Shown piece by piece: positions 9,043 to 17,502 of a DNA stretch of 64,000 bases (position 1 is the stretch's first letter; every line of letters starts with the position of its first letter). Location: assembly GCF_001612665.1 (NCBI RefSeq), contig NZ_BDAX01000002.1, positions 992,001 through 1,056,000 of the forward strand, in the 5' to 3' direction. A program made the position numbers and the translations under genes. This DNA is from Nocardia alba NBRC 108234. Lineage in GTDB: Bacteria; Actinomycetota; Actinomycetes; Mycobacteriales; Mycobacteriaceae. Below the pieces are notes generated by a model. It saw nothing but the letters and a program-made list of their open reading frames with translations. It was not told where the DNA came from and did not search any database.

Positions 9043-10263
9043 ATGACAAAACTGGACTACATGGCTGTCGACGTCGACAACCACTATTACGAACCGCTGG
9101 ACGCGTTCACTCGCCATCTGCCCAAGGAATTCCGGCAGCGCGGCGTGCAGATGCTGAACGACGGCAAGCGCACGCAGGCGGTCATGGGCGGAAAGGTCAA
9201 CCAATTCGTCCCCAACCCCACCTTCGACCCGATCATCGAGCCGGGTTGCCTCGACCTGCTGTTTCGCGGCGAGATTCCCGAAGGCGTGGACCCGGCCTCA
9301 CTGATGAAGGTGGACAGACTCTCGGAGCACCCCGAGTACCAGAACCGCGACGCCCGCGTGACGGTCCTGGATCGGCAGAATCTGGAGACCGTGTTCATGC
9401 TCCCGACCTTCGCCTGCGGGGTCGAGGAGGCACTCAAGCACGATATTCCCGCGACGATGGCCTCGATCCACGCGTTCAACCTGTGGCTCGATGAGGACTG
9501 GGGATTCGACCGCCCCGACCACCGCATCATCTCGGCCCCGATCATCTCCCTCGCCGATCCGGCGGGGGCTGTCGAGGAGGTCGAGTTCGCGCTGAGCCGC
9601 GGTGCCAAGATGGTGCTCGTGCGCCCCGCGCCCGTCCCCGGGGTGAATCGTCCGCGTTCACTCGGCGACCCGCTTCACGATCCGGTCTGGGCGCGCTTGG
9701 CCGAAGCGGGCGTACCCGTCGGCTTCCACCTGTCCGACAGCGGATACCTCGCCATCAACGCACTGTGGGGCGGCAAGGCGACGTTCGAGGGATTCGGCAA
9801 GAAGGATCCACTCGATCAGATCCTGCTCGACGATCGCGCCATCCACGACACGATCGCCTCGATGATCGTGCACCAGGTGTTCACCCGCCACCCGAAGCTG
9901 CGCGTGGCCAGCATCGAGAACGGCTCGTATTTCGTCTACCGGTTGATCAAGCGCTTGAAGAAGGCCGCCAACACCGCTCCTTACCACTTCACCGAGGATC
10001 CGGTGGAGCAGCTGAAGAACAACGTCTGGATCGCGCCCTACTACGAGGACGACGTCAAGCTGCTGGCCGCGACGATCGGCGTGGACAAGGTCTTGTTCGG
10101 CTCCGATTGGCCACACGGCGAGGGACTCGCCGATCCGACGACCTTCACCGCCGATATTCCGCAGTTTCCGGAATTCTCGCATGAGGACACACGAAAAGTG
10201 ATGCGTGACAATGCCCTCGAGCTGATCGGCTCGAATGTCGCACAGGAATCGGCAGGCCGATAG
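9043..10263 (+). CDS. Amidohydrolase family 2 protein (ACMSD-like)
   Basis: A 406-residue TIM-barrel metal enzyme of the amidohydrolase-2 group, whose members are decarboxylases or C-C/C-N hydrolases. The N terminus has D-V-D-N-H in place of the usual D-x-H-x-H metal motif. The late motif FGSDWPHGEG (about residues 350-359) supplies the conserved Asp. An in-frame ATG at 9001 exists, but GAAAGGA precedes the ATG at 9043. It is a single-gene unit with operator a upstream and a strong terminator downstream. Two further members lie at 34662 and 46129. Confidence 0.85.
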   Translation: MTKLDYMAVDVDNHYYEPLDAFTRHLPKEFRQRGVQMLNDGKRTQAVMGGKVNQFVPNPTFDPIIEPGCLDLLFRGEIPEGVDPASLMKVDRLSEHPEYQNRDARVTVLDRQNLETVFMLPTFACGVEEALKHDIPATMASIHAFNLWLDEDWGFDRPDHRIISAPIISLADPAGAVEEVEFALSRGAKMVLVRPAPVPGVNRPRSLGDPLHDPVWARLAEAGVPVGFHLSDSGYLAINALWGGKATFEGFGKKDPLDQILLDDRAIHDTIASMIVHQVFTRHPKLRVASIENGSYFVYRLIKRLKKAANTAPYHFTEDPVEQLKNNVWIAPYYEDDVKLLAATIGVDKVLFGSDWPHGEGLADPTTFTADIPQFPEFSHEDTRKVMRDNALELIGSNVAQESAGR

Positions 10264-10274
10264 CCTGACCCGGA

Positions 10275-10310
10275 TGTGGCTCCCCCGTCGACGACGGGGG
10301 AGCCACATTT
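10275..10310 (+). terminator. Rho-independent terminator
   Basis: A perfect 15-bp stem (10275-10289 with 10293-10307), a 3-base loop and a following TTT, 11 bases after the amidohydrolase stop. Confidence 0.85.
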
Positions 10311-10356
10311 GTCATTCGGGGTGAGGCACGATTCGGGTAGAACTATCGGCGAACAG

Positions 10357-10749
10357 TCACTTCACGGTGAACTTGGTTACGTCGAGAATCAGCACGACAC
10401 GGTCGTCGACATCATCGGGCAGCACGGCCTCGACCTCACCGTACAACTCGCTCAGCTCACGATAGAAGGACCCCTTGTCGTCGCCGAGCACGGTGACCAG
10501 CCATCCCCGGGTCTCCAGTGATCGGGTCGGCACATCCGGGTCGGTGATGAGAAAGGAGTAATTCGGGTTCGCCTGCAAGCTGGTGAACTTGCGCCGTGGG
10601 ATCGTATGGCTCATCCGCAGATGCGCGCCATCCCAGGCGAACCGCATCGGCGACAATTCGGGGGAACCCTGCGGGGTCACAGTTCCGAGAACACCGACGA
10701 TCGGCCGCCGAAGCAGGTCTTCGTATTCCGCAGGCACTCTAGAGGTCAT
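10357..10749 (-). CDS. Pyridoxamine-phosphate-oxidase-like split-barrel protein (F420/FMN)
   Basis: A 130-residue split beta-barrel protein of the PNPOx-like superfamily. In actinomycetes many of these bind F420 or FMN and reduce or sense small molecules. Family features are an N-terminal VGVLGTVTPQGSPELSP stretch and the MRFAWDG and RRKFTSLQANP segments. I chose the ATG at 10749 because GGAG lies 6 bases upstream; longer in-frame sequence runs across the operator. Its own operator lies about 80-110 bases upstream. It may act with the LLM oxidoreductase encoded next on the same strand. Confidence 0.78.
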   Translation of the reverse strand: MTSRVPAEYEDLLRRPIVGVLGTVTPQGSPELSPMRFAWDGAHLRMSHTIPRRKFTSLQANPNYSFLITDPDVPTRSLETRGWLVTVLGDDKGSFYRELSELYGEVEAVLPDDVDDRVVLILDVTKFTVK

Positions 10750-10830
10750 GAGAGTCTCCACCATCGATTCGCAGTGCGATACACGATTCCGCACCAGTGC
10801 GCTGCTCTTCGTCCCGGCGCGAATCCCGCA

Positions 10831-10861
10831 TACCGTTATGGTTACAGTAATATTCACTGTA
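10831..10861. promoter_or_regulatory. Cluster operator b, three half-sites in 12-bp steps
   Basis: TACCGTT (10831), TACAGTA (10843) and CACTGTA (10855) are each separated by 5 bases. The last two form the 19-bp dyad and the first two a weaker overlapping one. The array lies upstream of the split-barrel gene. Confidence 0.7.
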
Positions 10862-10939
10862 TAGCATGACAGTGCTACTGACGACAGCGCTCGTCGACAT
10901 CCGGTGTCGCCCACTCCGCCCCTCCGGGCGCAGCGCAGG

Positions 10940-11854
10940 TCACTGTCCGGCGATGACCGTTTCCCCGAATCTCTTCACGAACTGCGTAGCGGCGGCCGGG
11001 CTCGAGCCGTCGACGTGCACGACAGCCCACGTGGCGCCACGCCGCTCGAGGTCGTCCAGGTAGACCGAGGCCGCCCGGACGGTATCGGCGTCACCGAAGT
11101 CCAGGTGCGGGCACACGACCTGAATGTCGACCGCGTCGACATCTCGGCCCGCTGCCGACAGACCACGGCGCAGGTCGGCCACGGCGGCACCGAACGCCTC
11201 GGCGCTCTCGATCGCGGTCGTTCGCATGGCAGCGGCCATACCGGCATCGGCGATGATGGGCATCCACCCGTTGCCGTGCTGGACGACGCGACGCCGGGCC
11301 GCCGTTCCGTTGCCGCCGATCCACAGCGGCGGGTGCGGGCGCTGCGTCGGCGACTGCAGCCACAGCGGCCCCGGTGCGCCGAAACCCTGCCCCGCGATAG
11401 GTGTTTCAGGCTCGGTCCAGATACGCCGGAGCGCGCCGAGTGCTTCGTCGAGGAGTTCGCCGCGCCGGTCGTGATCGACCCCGACAGCGGCGAACTCGGC
11501 ACGCAGGTAGCCGGCCCCGACACCGGCGATCAGCCGACCACCCGAGACGATGTCCAGACTTCCCAGCGCCTTCGCGGCGAGGTAGGGGTTACGAAACGGC
11601 AGGACATACAGATTGGTGAGCAATCGGATGCGCGTGGTGAACCCGGCCATGTAGCTCAGCGCCGCGATCGGGTCGAGGGTGTTGTGACCGCCGTTGCGTC
11701 GCCACTTCACCGACGGCGCCGGGTGTTCGCTGAGCGCCACCGCGGTGAAGCCGGACTCCTCGGCCTGGCTCACCACGTCACGGATGACCGCGGGCTCCAA
11801 GAAGTCATCGGGTGCCGTCGGCAGCTCGGCGGGATACTCGAGAACGTACTTCAT
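10940..11854 (-). CDS. LLM-class F420-dependent oxidoreductase
   Basis: A 304-residue luciferase-like TIM-barrel oxidoreductase. The N-terminal part shows ALSEHP and IRLLTNLYVLPFRNP. It is followed by DIVSGGRLIAGVGAG, the typical signature of mycobacterial and nocardial F420-dependent enzymes. Substrate unknown. The start at 11854 is set by AGAGGAA about 9 bases upstream. It is divergent from the CoA-transferase gene at 12029, and both are served by operator c. Confidence 0.83.
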   Translation of the reverse strand: MKYVLEYPAELPTAPDDFLEPAVIRDVVSQAEESGFTAVALSEHPAPSVKWRRNGGHNTLDPIAALSYMAGFTTRIRLLTNLYVLPFRNPYLAAKALGSLDIVSGGRLIAGVGAGYLRAEFAAVGVDHDRRGELLDEALGALRRIWTEPETPIAGQGFGAPGPLWLQSPTQRPHPPLWIGGNGTAARRRVVQHGNGWMPIIADAGMAAAMRTTAIESAEAFGAAVADLRRGLSAAGRDVDAVDIQVVCPHLDFGDADTVRAASVYLDDLERRGATWAVVHVDGSSPAAATQFVKRFGETVIAGQ

Positions 11855-11960
11855 CGCGCGAATTCCTCTGTCCAGATCACCGCGCACTTTCGTATGCACG
11901 ACAGCGTGCCAGTCGCCGACGAACCACACCCAGTGCAACAGTGGCCAAATCGGTCTTTAC

Positions 11961-11979
11961 TACTGTATAGCTTACAGTA
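11961..11979. promoter_or_regulatory. Cluster operator c (perfect dyad)
   Basis: TACTGTA-tagct-TACAGTA, a perfect 7+7 dyad between the divergent LLM oxidoreductase and CaiB genes. It is one of the best matches to the consensus. Confidence 0.8.
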
Positions 11980-12028
11980 ATATGGTGCGCCAGCGTGGCG
12001 CGCGCGGTGACGAGTGATGAGGTGAGCT

Positions 12029-13288
12029 GTGCACATCCCTGTTCAGGAAGAGTCGGGAGGTCCGCTGGCCGGGATCACGGTCGTCACCCTCGAACAAGCG
12101 GTGTCGGCACCGATGTGCACCCGTACGCTGGCTGATCTGGGTGCCCGGGTGATCAAGATCGAGAACCCCGACGGCGGCGACTTCGCCCGGCATTACGACG
12201 ATGTGGTCCACGGCCTCGCCGCGCATTTCGTCTGGGCCAACCGGGGCAAGGAGTCGATCACGCTCGACCTCAAGCATCCGGACGGGCTAACGGTCTTGCA
12301 CCGGCTGCTCGAGACCGCGGATGCCTTCGTCGCCAATCTGGCACCGGGGGCGACCGCGGCACTGGGTATCTCACCGGCCCACCTCGCGCAGCGACACCCC
12401 GACCTGATCGTGATGGAGATCGACGGATACGGTGCGGGCGGACCGCTGTCACACAAGCGCGCCTACGACCTGTTGATCCAGGCCGAATCCGGAGTCTGCG
12501 CTGTCACCGGCTCGCCGGGGGCCCCGGCCAAGCCGGGCCCGCCCATCGCGGATGTGAGCTCGGGCCTGTATGCCGCGCTGACGATCCTGGCGATGATCTG
12601 CGGAAAACGAGCACCCGGCGGTACCGCCGGGCTCACCCAGGCCTCGGTGAGCCTGTTCGACACCGCCGCCGAACTGATGGGCTACCAGCTCACCTACACC
12701 CGCCATACCGGTGTCGATCAGCAACCGCTCGGGATGAGCTCCCCCGCGGTCGCACCGTACGGGGCCTACCGGACCTCAGACGGCGAGACCGTGGTTCTCG
12801 GCACCACCAACGACCGTGAATGGCAACGGCTCGCCCGGGAACTGCTCGACCGGCCCGACCTCGCCGACGACCCCCGCTACGCGGGCAACCTCGACCGGGT
12901 CCGACTGCGCGCCGAGCTGGACACCGAGATCGCCCGGTGGTGCGCCCGTCACGACGCGGCCACCGTCCAAACGCGGGCAGACGCCGCGGGCATCGGGAAT
13001 TCGCGTTTCCGGACGCCGAGCGAGGTCGTCGCGCACCCGCATCTCGCCGATCGCGACCGATGGCAGGAGATCGATACTCCGTCGGGTTCGGTGACCGCCC
13101 TGTTGCCGCCGCCGATCATCGCGGGTTTCGCGCCGCCGATGGGGGCAGTACCCGGCCTCGGCGAGCACACCGAAACAGTCTTGGCAGCAGCCGGATTCGC
13201 ACCTTCCGACATCGCGGAGCTCCGCGATCGCGGTGCGATCGGCACTACTACTCCCGCCCCGTCCTCGGTGACGGCGACGAAAGGATGA
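12029..13288 (+). CDS. CaiB/BaiF family CoA-transferase
   Basis: A 419-residue family III CoA-transferase, which moves CoA between carboxylic acids through an aspartyl-CoA intermediate. The N-terminal ADLGARVIKIE and DFARHYDD segments are family marks. The Asp of PIADVSSGLYAAL (about residue 175) fits the catalytic Asp. The start is GTG with GAGGTGAG upstream; the same 13 bases GAGGTGAGCTGTG precede the P450 start at 54085. It leads a unit of CoA-transferase, crotonase, TetR and esterase. The crotonase gene starts 4 bases after its stop. Confidence 0.87.
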   Translation: MHIPVQEESGGPLAGITVVTLEQAVSAPMCTRTLADLGARVIKIENPDGGDFARHYDDVVHGLAAHFVWANRGKESITLDLKHPDGLTVLHRLLETADAFVANLAPGATAALGISPAHLAQRHPDLIVMEIDGYGAGGPLSHKRAYDLLIQAESGVCAVTGSPGAPAKPGPPIADVSSGLYAALTILAMICGKRAPGGTAGLTQASVSLFDTAAELMGYQLTYTRHTGVDQQPLGMSSPAVAPYGAYRTSDGETVVLGTTNDREWQRLARELLDRPDLADDPRYAGNLDRVRLRAELDTEIARWCARHDAATVQTRADAAGIGNSRFRTPSEVVAHPHLADRDRWQEIDTPSGSVTALLPPPIIAGFAPPMGAVPGLGEHTETVLAAAGFAPSDIAELRDRGAIGTTTPAPSSVTATKG

Positions 13289-13292
13289 CCCA

Positions 13293-14096
13293 GTGACAGA
13301 CGAGCCAGTGCTGCTCATCGGTAACACCGGTGGCGTGCGCACGCTGACCCTCAACCGCCCGCACCGCAAGAACGCGATCAGCACGCCGTTGTGGCACGCG
13401 CTGCGGGCGGCACTGCTCGACATCGCGAGCGACCCGACGGTGCGTGCCGTTGTCCTCACCGGCGCGGGCGAATCATTCTCGGCGGGAGCCGATATCGCCG
13501 CCACCGAGGGAATGGACGAATTCCCTGATCCGGCTGAAGAATTGCACACCATCAACGAGACCGTGCGACTGTTGCACGAGCTGCCGGTGCCGACGGTGGC
13601 GAAGGTGCGCGGTGTCGCGGTCGGCGCGGGGTGGAACCTCGCGTTGGCGTGCGATCTCGTTGTCTCGACCCCGCAGACGCGGTTCTGCCAGATCTTCGCC
13701 CGGCGCGCGCTGTCGGTGGACACCGGCGGGTCATGGTTGCTTCCCCGCCTCGTCGGCTTGCAACAGGCCAAGCGCCTGGCCCTGCTGACCGAGATGATCA
13801 GCGGTGAGCAGGCCGAGGAACTCGGACTTGTCACGTGGCTGCGGCCCGTCGAGACGATCGATGAGTTCGTCGACGAAACAGCGGCCACGCTGGCGGCGGG
13901 TCCGCCCCTGGCGTTGCGGCAGACCAAGAATCTGCTCAATGCCGGATCCGATCGAACACTGTCCGAGGCTTTGGACGCGGAAGCGCAGGCCGCGGGCGTC
14001 AACCTCACAGGGGCGGACGTGCTCGAGGCCTTCGCCGCCTACGCCGAGAAGCGTGCACCGGTGTACGCCGTGCTCGACCAGCAAGTCGCGCCATGA
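13293..14096 (+). CDS. Crotonase-fold protein (enoyl-CoA hydratase/isomerase family)
   Basis: A 267-residue crotonase. The oxyanion-hole segments (LNRPHRKNAIS, TGAGESFSAGAD and VRGVAVGAGWNLALACD) are present. The two Glu residues that catalyse hydration in rat enoyl-CoA hydratase are missing: the first position is Asn in GWNLA and the second lies in QIFARRAL with no Glu. An Asp follows in LSVD. It is therefore probably an isomerase or other crotonase activity. It is a close paralog of the protein at 25601. The GTG start is preceded by AAAGGATG. Its stop overlaps the TetR start (ATGA). Confidence 0.85.
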   Translation: MTDEPVLLIGNTGGVRTLTLNRPHRKNAISTPLWHALRAALLDIASDPTVRAVVLTGAGESFSAGADIAATEGMDEFPDPAEELHTINETVRLLHELPVPTVAKVRGVAVGAGWNLALACDLVVSTPQTRFCQIFARRALSVDTGGSWLLPRLVGLQQAKRLALLTEMISGEQAEELGLVTWLRPVETIDEFVDETAATLAAGPPLALRQTKNLLNAGSDRTLSEALDAEAQAAGVNLTGADVLEAFAAYAEKRAPVYAVLDQQVAP

Positions 14097-14806
14097 CCGG
14101 TCGCAAACTCGGGCAGCCACGTCGGCGACGCGAACGCGGTTCGCTCAATCCGTCCGACATCATCGACGGCGCGTTCGAACTCGCCGAGCAGGTGTCGGTC
14201 GAGGGGCTCAGCATGCCGCTCCTCGGCAAGCACCTCGATGTCGGCGTCACGAGCATCTACTGGTATTTCCGCAAGAAGGACGACCTGCTCAACGCCATGA
14301 CCGATCGCGCACTGCGCCAGTTCATCTACGCCGTGCCCTACCCCTCCGTCGACGCGCAGGACTGGCGGGAGTCGCTGTCGCGCCACGCGCGCACCATGCG
14401 CCGCGCCTTCCTGAGCAATCCGATCCTGTGCGATCTCGTGCTGATCCGTTCGGCGCTGAGTCAGCACGCCGCGAGGTTGGGCGCCGAGCAGGTGGAGCGC
14501 ACGGTCGCCAACCTGGTCCAGTCCGGGCTCTCGGTCGACGAGGCCTTCACCGTCTACTCGGCGGTCAACCTCCATGTCCAGGGCTCGGTGGTCCTGCAAC
14601 GACTCCACGACAGGAACCAGGAGCTCGGCAGCGACGCGACCGCCTACTACGACGTCATCCACGTCGATGCCGAGACGACCCCGTTGCTGGCGGCCGCGAT
14701 GGCCAAGGGCAGGCGGACCGGAGCTCCGGACGACCAGAATTTCGAGTGGGGGCTGGCGTGCATCCTGGATCAGGCGAAGCGAGCGATCGAGGGAAACAAC
14801 CACTGA
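14093..14806 (+). CDS. TetR-family regulator A (candidate cluster repressor)
   Basis: A 237-residue TetR protein. An Arg-rich N terminus (RRRRERGSLNP) precedes the helix-turn-helix, whose recognition segment GVTSIYWYFRKKDDLL (about residues 51-66) is identical to that of regulator B at 24648. The ligand domain is also similar (NPILCDL, LIRSALS, ETTPLL). The ATG overlaps the crotonase stop by 4 bases, so it is co-translated with the operon that operator c precedes. This gives a feedback loop if it binds the TACNGTA dyads. Ligand is unknown, presumably a pathway acyl-CoA. Confidence 0.88.
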   Translation: MTGRKLGQPRRRRERGSLNPSDIIDGAFELAEQVSVEGLSMPLLGKHLDVGVTSIYWYFRKKDDLLNAMTDRALRQFIYAVPYPSVDAQDWRESLSRHARTMRRAFLSNPILCDLVLIRSALSQHAARLGAEQVERTVANLVQSGLSVDEAFTVYSAVNLHVQGSVVLQRLHDRNQELGSDATAYYDVIHVDAETTPLLAAAMAKGRRTGAPDDQNFEWGLACILDQAKRAIEGNNH

Positions 14807-14826
14807 GGCAGCCGAAAGATCCAGCG

Positions 14827-15018
14827 CTGACATCCGCGATCACCGACGCCCTCGGTGCCGCGGGTGCCATCCTGGCCGACAGAGTCCGTGCCGATCTCCC
14901 ACACAGCCCGCGACCGGTGTTCGGCTTCTATGATTTCGATGCCCTCGGCCATGCCTTGGCGGCGGGCGGTACGGGTGTGTTCTTCGCGCCGTTCGACTAC
15001 GACGAAATGGTGGCCTGA
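14827..15018 (+). CDS. Short orphan reading frame between TetR A and the esterase
   Basis: An open frame of about 63 residues fills the gap between the TetR stop and the esterase start. Its codon pattern looks coding and the C-terminal half reads like a folded protein (VFGFYDFDALGHALAAGG, then GVFFAPFDYDEM). It has no ATG; the CTG at 14827 is the best guess, so the start is uncertain. It may be a real small protein translated by coupling, or the tail of a gene whose front was lost. Confidence 0.3.
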   Translation: MTSAITDALGAAGAILADRVRADLPHSPRPVFGFYDFDALGHALAAGGTGVFFAPFDYDEMVA

Positions 15019-15024
15019 GCGTCC

Positions 15025-15945
15025 GTGGACGAACCTACCGACTTTCATCCCGACCTGCGTTTCGCCCGATACCTGCCACGCAGGGTCGTCGGATCGCGGT
15101 CGGTGGGTCTCATCCGGCAGCTGACAGCTCGAAGCGGCAGACGACCACCGTCCGCGGGCACGCTGGAACGGGTCGACGAGAATGTCACGGTCCGGCTGTT
15201 CCGCCCCGACAACGCACGACCGAAAGCGCCGGCGGTGCTGTTCGTTCACGGCGGCGGGTACCTCATCGGCAATGCCGCGATGGGCGACGGATTCTGTCGG
15301 CGGGTCGCCGACGACCTCGGCGCGGTCGCCGCCTCGGTCGAGTACCGGCTGGCACCTGAAAACCCCTTCCCCCTCCCCCTCGAGGATTGTTACGCGGCGC
15401 TACGCTGGCTGGCGGCTCGCCCCGAGGTGGACCCTCGACGAATCGCCCTCGTCGGTGAGAGCGCGGGCGGCGGGTTGGTCGCCGCCCTGGCCCACCTCTG
15501 CGCGTGGAGCGCGGAGGTCAGCCCCGTTCTCCAGGTGCTGTCCTATCCGATGCTCGACGACCGGACCACCGCCCGTGGCTATTCCGATCCCGGCCGATTG
15601 CGCATGTGGAACGAACACAGCAACCGGCTCGGCTGGCGTTCCTATCTCGGCCGTGCCGACGCCGATACCCTGTCGCCACTCGCGGCCCCGGCTCGCTGCG
15701 ACGACCTGTCCGGGCTCGCGCCGGCCTGGATCGGGGTGGGGACCAACGACCTGTTCTACGCCGAAGACCTCGCCTATGCCGAACGTCTGCGCCACGCGGG
15801 CATTCGGTGCACTCTGCGGGTGGTGCCCGGCGCCTACCACGGCTTCGACCTGGTCGAGCGGCGGACGCCGGTCGCGCGCGCTTTTCTGCGAGCCCGGCTG
15901 GATGCCCTCGACGACGCCCTCAACGGCGGAGCGGACTCCGCGTAG
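15025..15945 (+). CDS. Alpha/beta-hydrolase, hormone-sensitive-lipase type esterase
   Basis: A 306-residue esterase of the HSL family. The oxyanion motif HGGGYLIG is near residues 75-82, and the nucleophile motif GESAGG near 140-145 holds the Ser. The late AYHGFD near 272 supplies the His and GTNDLF the probable acidic region. It likely opens an ester or lactone of the pathway, or hydrolyses an acyl ester. The GTG start lies 7 bases after the preceding short frame. It is the last gene of the unit that starts at 12029. Confidence 0.82.
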   Translation: MDEPTDFHPDLRFARYLPRRVVGSRSVGLIRQLTARSGRRPPSAGTLERVDENVTVRLFRPDNARPKAPAVLFVHGGGYLIGNAAMGDGFCRRVADDLGAVAASVEYRLAPENPFPLPLEDCYAALRWLAARPEVDPRRIALVGESAGGGLVAALAHLCAWSAEVSPVLQVLSYPMLDDRTTARGYSDPGRLRMWNEHSNRLGWRSYLGRADADTLSPLAAPARCDDLSGLAPAWIGVGTNDLFYAEDLAYAERLRHAGIRCTLRVVPGAYHGFDLVERRTPVARAFLRARLDALDDALNGGADSA

Positions 15946-16008
15946 GCCGGTGAATCCCGCTCCGCTTCCCCCGGCGGACGATGCTTGATACCTTGTTCGG
16001 TACCGTCA

Positions 16009-16039
16009 TACAGTAATACATACCGTATGAAATACAGTA
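16009..16039. promoter_or_regulatory. Cluster operator d, three half-sites in 12-bp steps
   Basis: TACAGTA (16009), TACCGTA (16021) and TACAGTA (16033) with 5-base spacers form two overlapping 19-bp dyads that share the middle half-site. They lie 85 bases before the CoA-transferase gene at 16124. Confidence 0.78.
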
Positions 16040-16067
16040 TAGAGCGGAACTGGGAGTGCGAGATTCC

Positions 16068-16127
16068 ATGAGCGAGGCCTTCGTCACCGATGTACCACCC
16101 GCGCGGCCCGCGAGCGCGCCCCGATGA
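16068..16127 (+). CDS. 19-residue leader peptide coupled to the CoA-transferase
   Basis: The ATG at 16068 is preceded by GGGAG and opens a 19-codon frame. Its TGA overlaps the ATG of the next gene (ATGA at 16124-16127). The following gene has no good ribosome binding site of its own, so this short frame may deliver ribosomes to it. Comparable short frames precede the genes at 22266 and 34461. Confidence 0.45.
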   Translation: MSEAFVTDVPPARPASAPR

Positions 16128-17353
16128 ACGAGACGGCACGATCGGCGGCACAGCCGTTGGCCGGGATTCGGGTGGTGGAGATCTCCAGTTTCGTCGCCGC
16201 GCCGCTGGCGGGAATGACATTGAGCCAACTCGGTGCCGACGTGATCCGGGTCGATCCCCTCGGCGGGGCGGCCGACTATCGTCGATGGCCGCTCACCGAC
16301 GACGGCACGAGCATCTATTGGACCGGTCTCAACAAGGGCAAGCGCTCCGTCGCGGCAGACCTGCGCGGCGACGCCGGACAGCAACTGATCTCGAACCTGA
16401 TCACCGACAGTGGACCGGGTGGTGGCATCTTGCTCACCAACACGGTGGGCCGGGAGTGGCTCGATTACGACACTCTCGCCGCGCGGCGGCCCGATCTGAT
16501 CCGCCTCGAGATCCTCGGGCGCGCGGACGGTTCGACCGCCGTGGACTACACGGTCAACGCCGCCATCGGCTTCCCGCTGGTCACCGGCCCGGCCGAACAC
16601 GCGGGGCCGATCAATCAGGTTCTGCCCGCCTGGGATCTACTCTGCGGTCTGTACGCCGCGCTGGCGATCACCGGGGCCGTGCGGCACCGCGAGGCGACCG
16701 GAGAAGGCAGCCGGATCACGTTGCCGCTCGAGGATGTCGCACTGGCGACGGCGGGAAACCTCGGTTTCCTCACCGAGGCGATGCTGTCCCCGACGCCTCG
16801 GCCGCGCCTCGGCAACGCTATCTACGGCCAGTACGGTCAGCATTTCAGTGCGGCCGACGGCGCCACGTTCATGATCGTCGCCCTCACGTCCCGCCACTTT
16901 CACGCGCTCACCGAACTCACCGGAACTCGCGCCGCCGTCGACGCGCTGGCCACGGCCCTCGACGCCGACTTCACCGACGAGGGCGCCCGCTACCACCATC
17001 GTGATGTCCTCACCGGCCTGTTCACGCCGTGGTTCCGGGACCGCACCGGTGTCGAGATCACCGCCGCGCTCGAACAGACCTCGATTCTGTGGGAGCGCTA
17101 CCGGACCTTTCACGAGGTCGTGGCCGACCCACGGGTCACCGCCAATCCCCTGTTCGCGCCGTTGCCGCAACCCGGCATCGGCACCTACCTCGCCCCCAGC
17201 GCACCCGCGTCGGTCGACGGCGCCCACGCTTCGCCGCAAGCGGCCCCGCGACTGGGCGAACACACCGAAGAGGTCCTGCGCGAGCAGCTCCACCTGTCGT
17301 CGACCGACCTCGCGCAGTTGCGCGAGGCGGCCGTCATCGCGACCGGAGATTGA
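16124..17353 (+). CDS. CaiB/BaiF family CoA-transferase
   Basis: A 409-residue family III CoA-transferase. The N-terminal GIRVVEISSFVAAPLAG and QLGADVIRVDPLGG segments are typical. The Asp in PAWDLLCGLYAAL (about residue 171) fits the catalytic position. The C-terminal APRLGEHTEEVL is the usual family ending. Substrates unknown. It starts within an ATGA overlap with the 19-residue leader frame, downstream of the triple operator d. It stands alone and is followed by an inverted repeat. Confidence 0.85.
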   Translation: MNETARSAAQPLAGIRVVEISSFVAAPLAGMTLSQLGADVIRVDPLGGAADYRRWPLTDDGTSIYWTGLNKGKRSVAADLRGDAGQQLISNLITDSGPGGGILLTNTVGREWLDYDTLAARRPDLIRLEILGRADGSTAVDYTVNAAIGFPLVTGPAEHAGPINQVLPAWDLLCGLYAALAITGAVRHREATGEGSRITLPLEDVALATAGNLGFLTEAMLSPTPRPRLGNAIYGQYGQHFSAADGATFMIVALTSRHFHALTELTGTRAAVDALATALDADFTDEGARYHHRDVLTGLFTPWFRDRTGVEITAALEQTSILWERYRTFHEVVADPRVTANPLFAPLPQPGIGTYLAPSAPASVDGAHASPQAAPRLGEHTEEVLREQLHLSSTDLAQLREAAVIATGD

Positions 17354-17402
17354 GCTCGCGGCCGGAACCGCGCAGTTTCCCCGAACCGCGCAGTTGCTCT
17401 GC

Positions 17403-17445
17403 CCGCGAGGCGAACTCGACGTTGTCCATCTTGTTCGCCTCGCGG
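17403..17445. terminator. Long-loop inverted repeat between convergent genes
   Basis: Perfect 13-bp arms (17403-17415 and 17433-17445) with a 17-base loop lie between the convergent CoA-transferase and binding-protein genes. A 13-base direct repeat, GAACCGCGCAGTT, precedes it. Probable bidirectional terminator. Confidence 0.5.
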
Positions 17446-17502
17446 TCTCGGACGGAGCCCAGGCGACTGGGTCCGCAGCCGTCGACGCGGCGGATACTCG
17501 GC

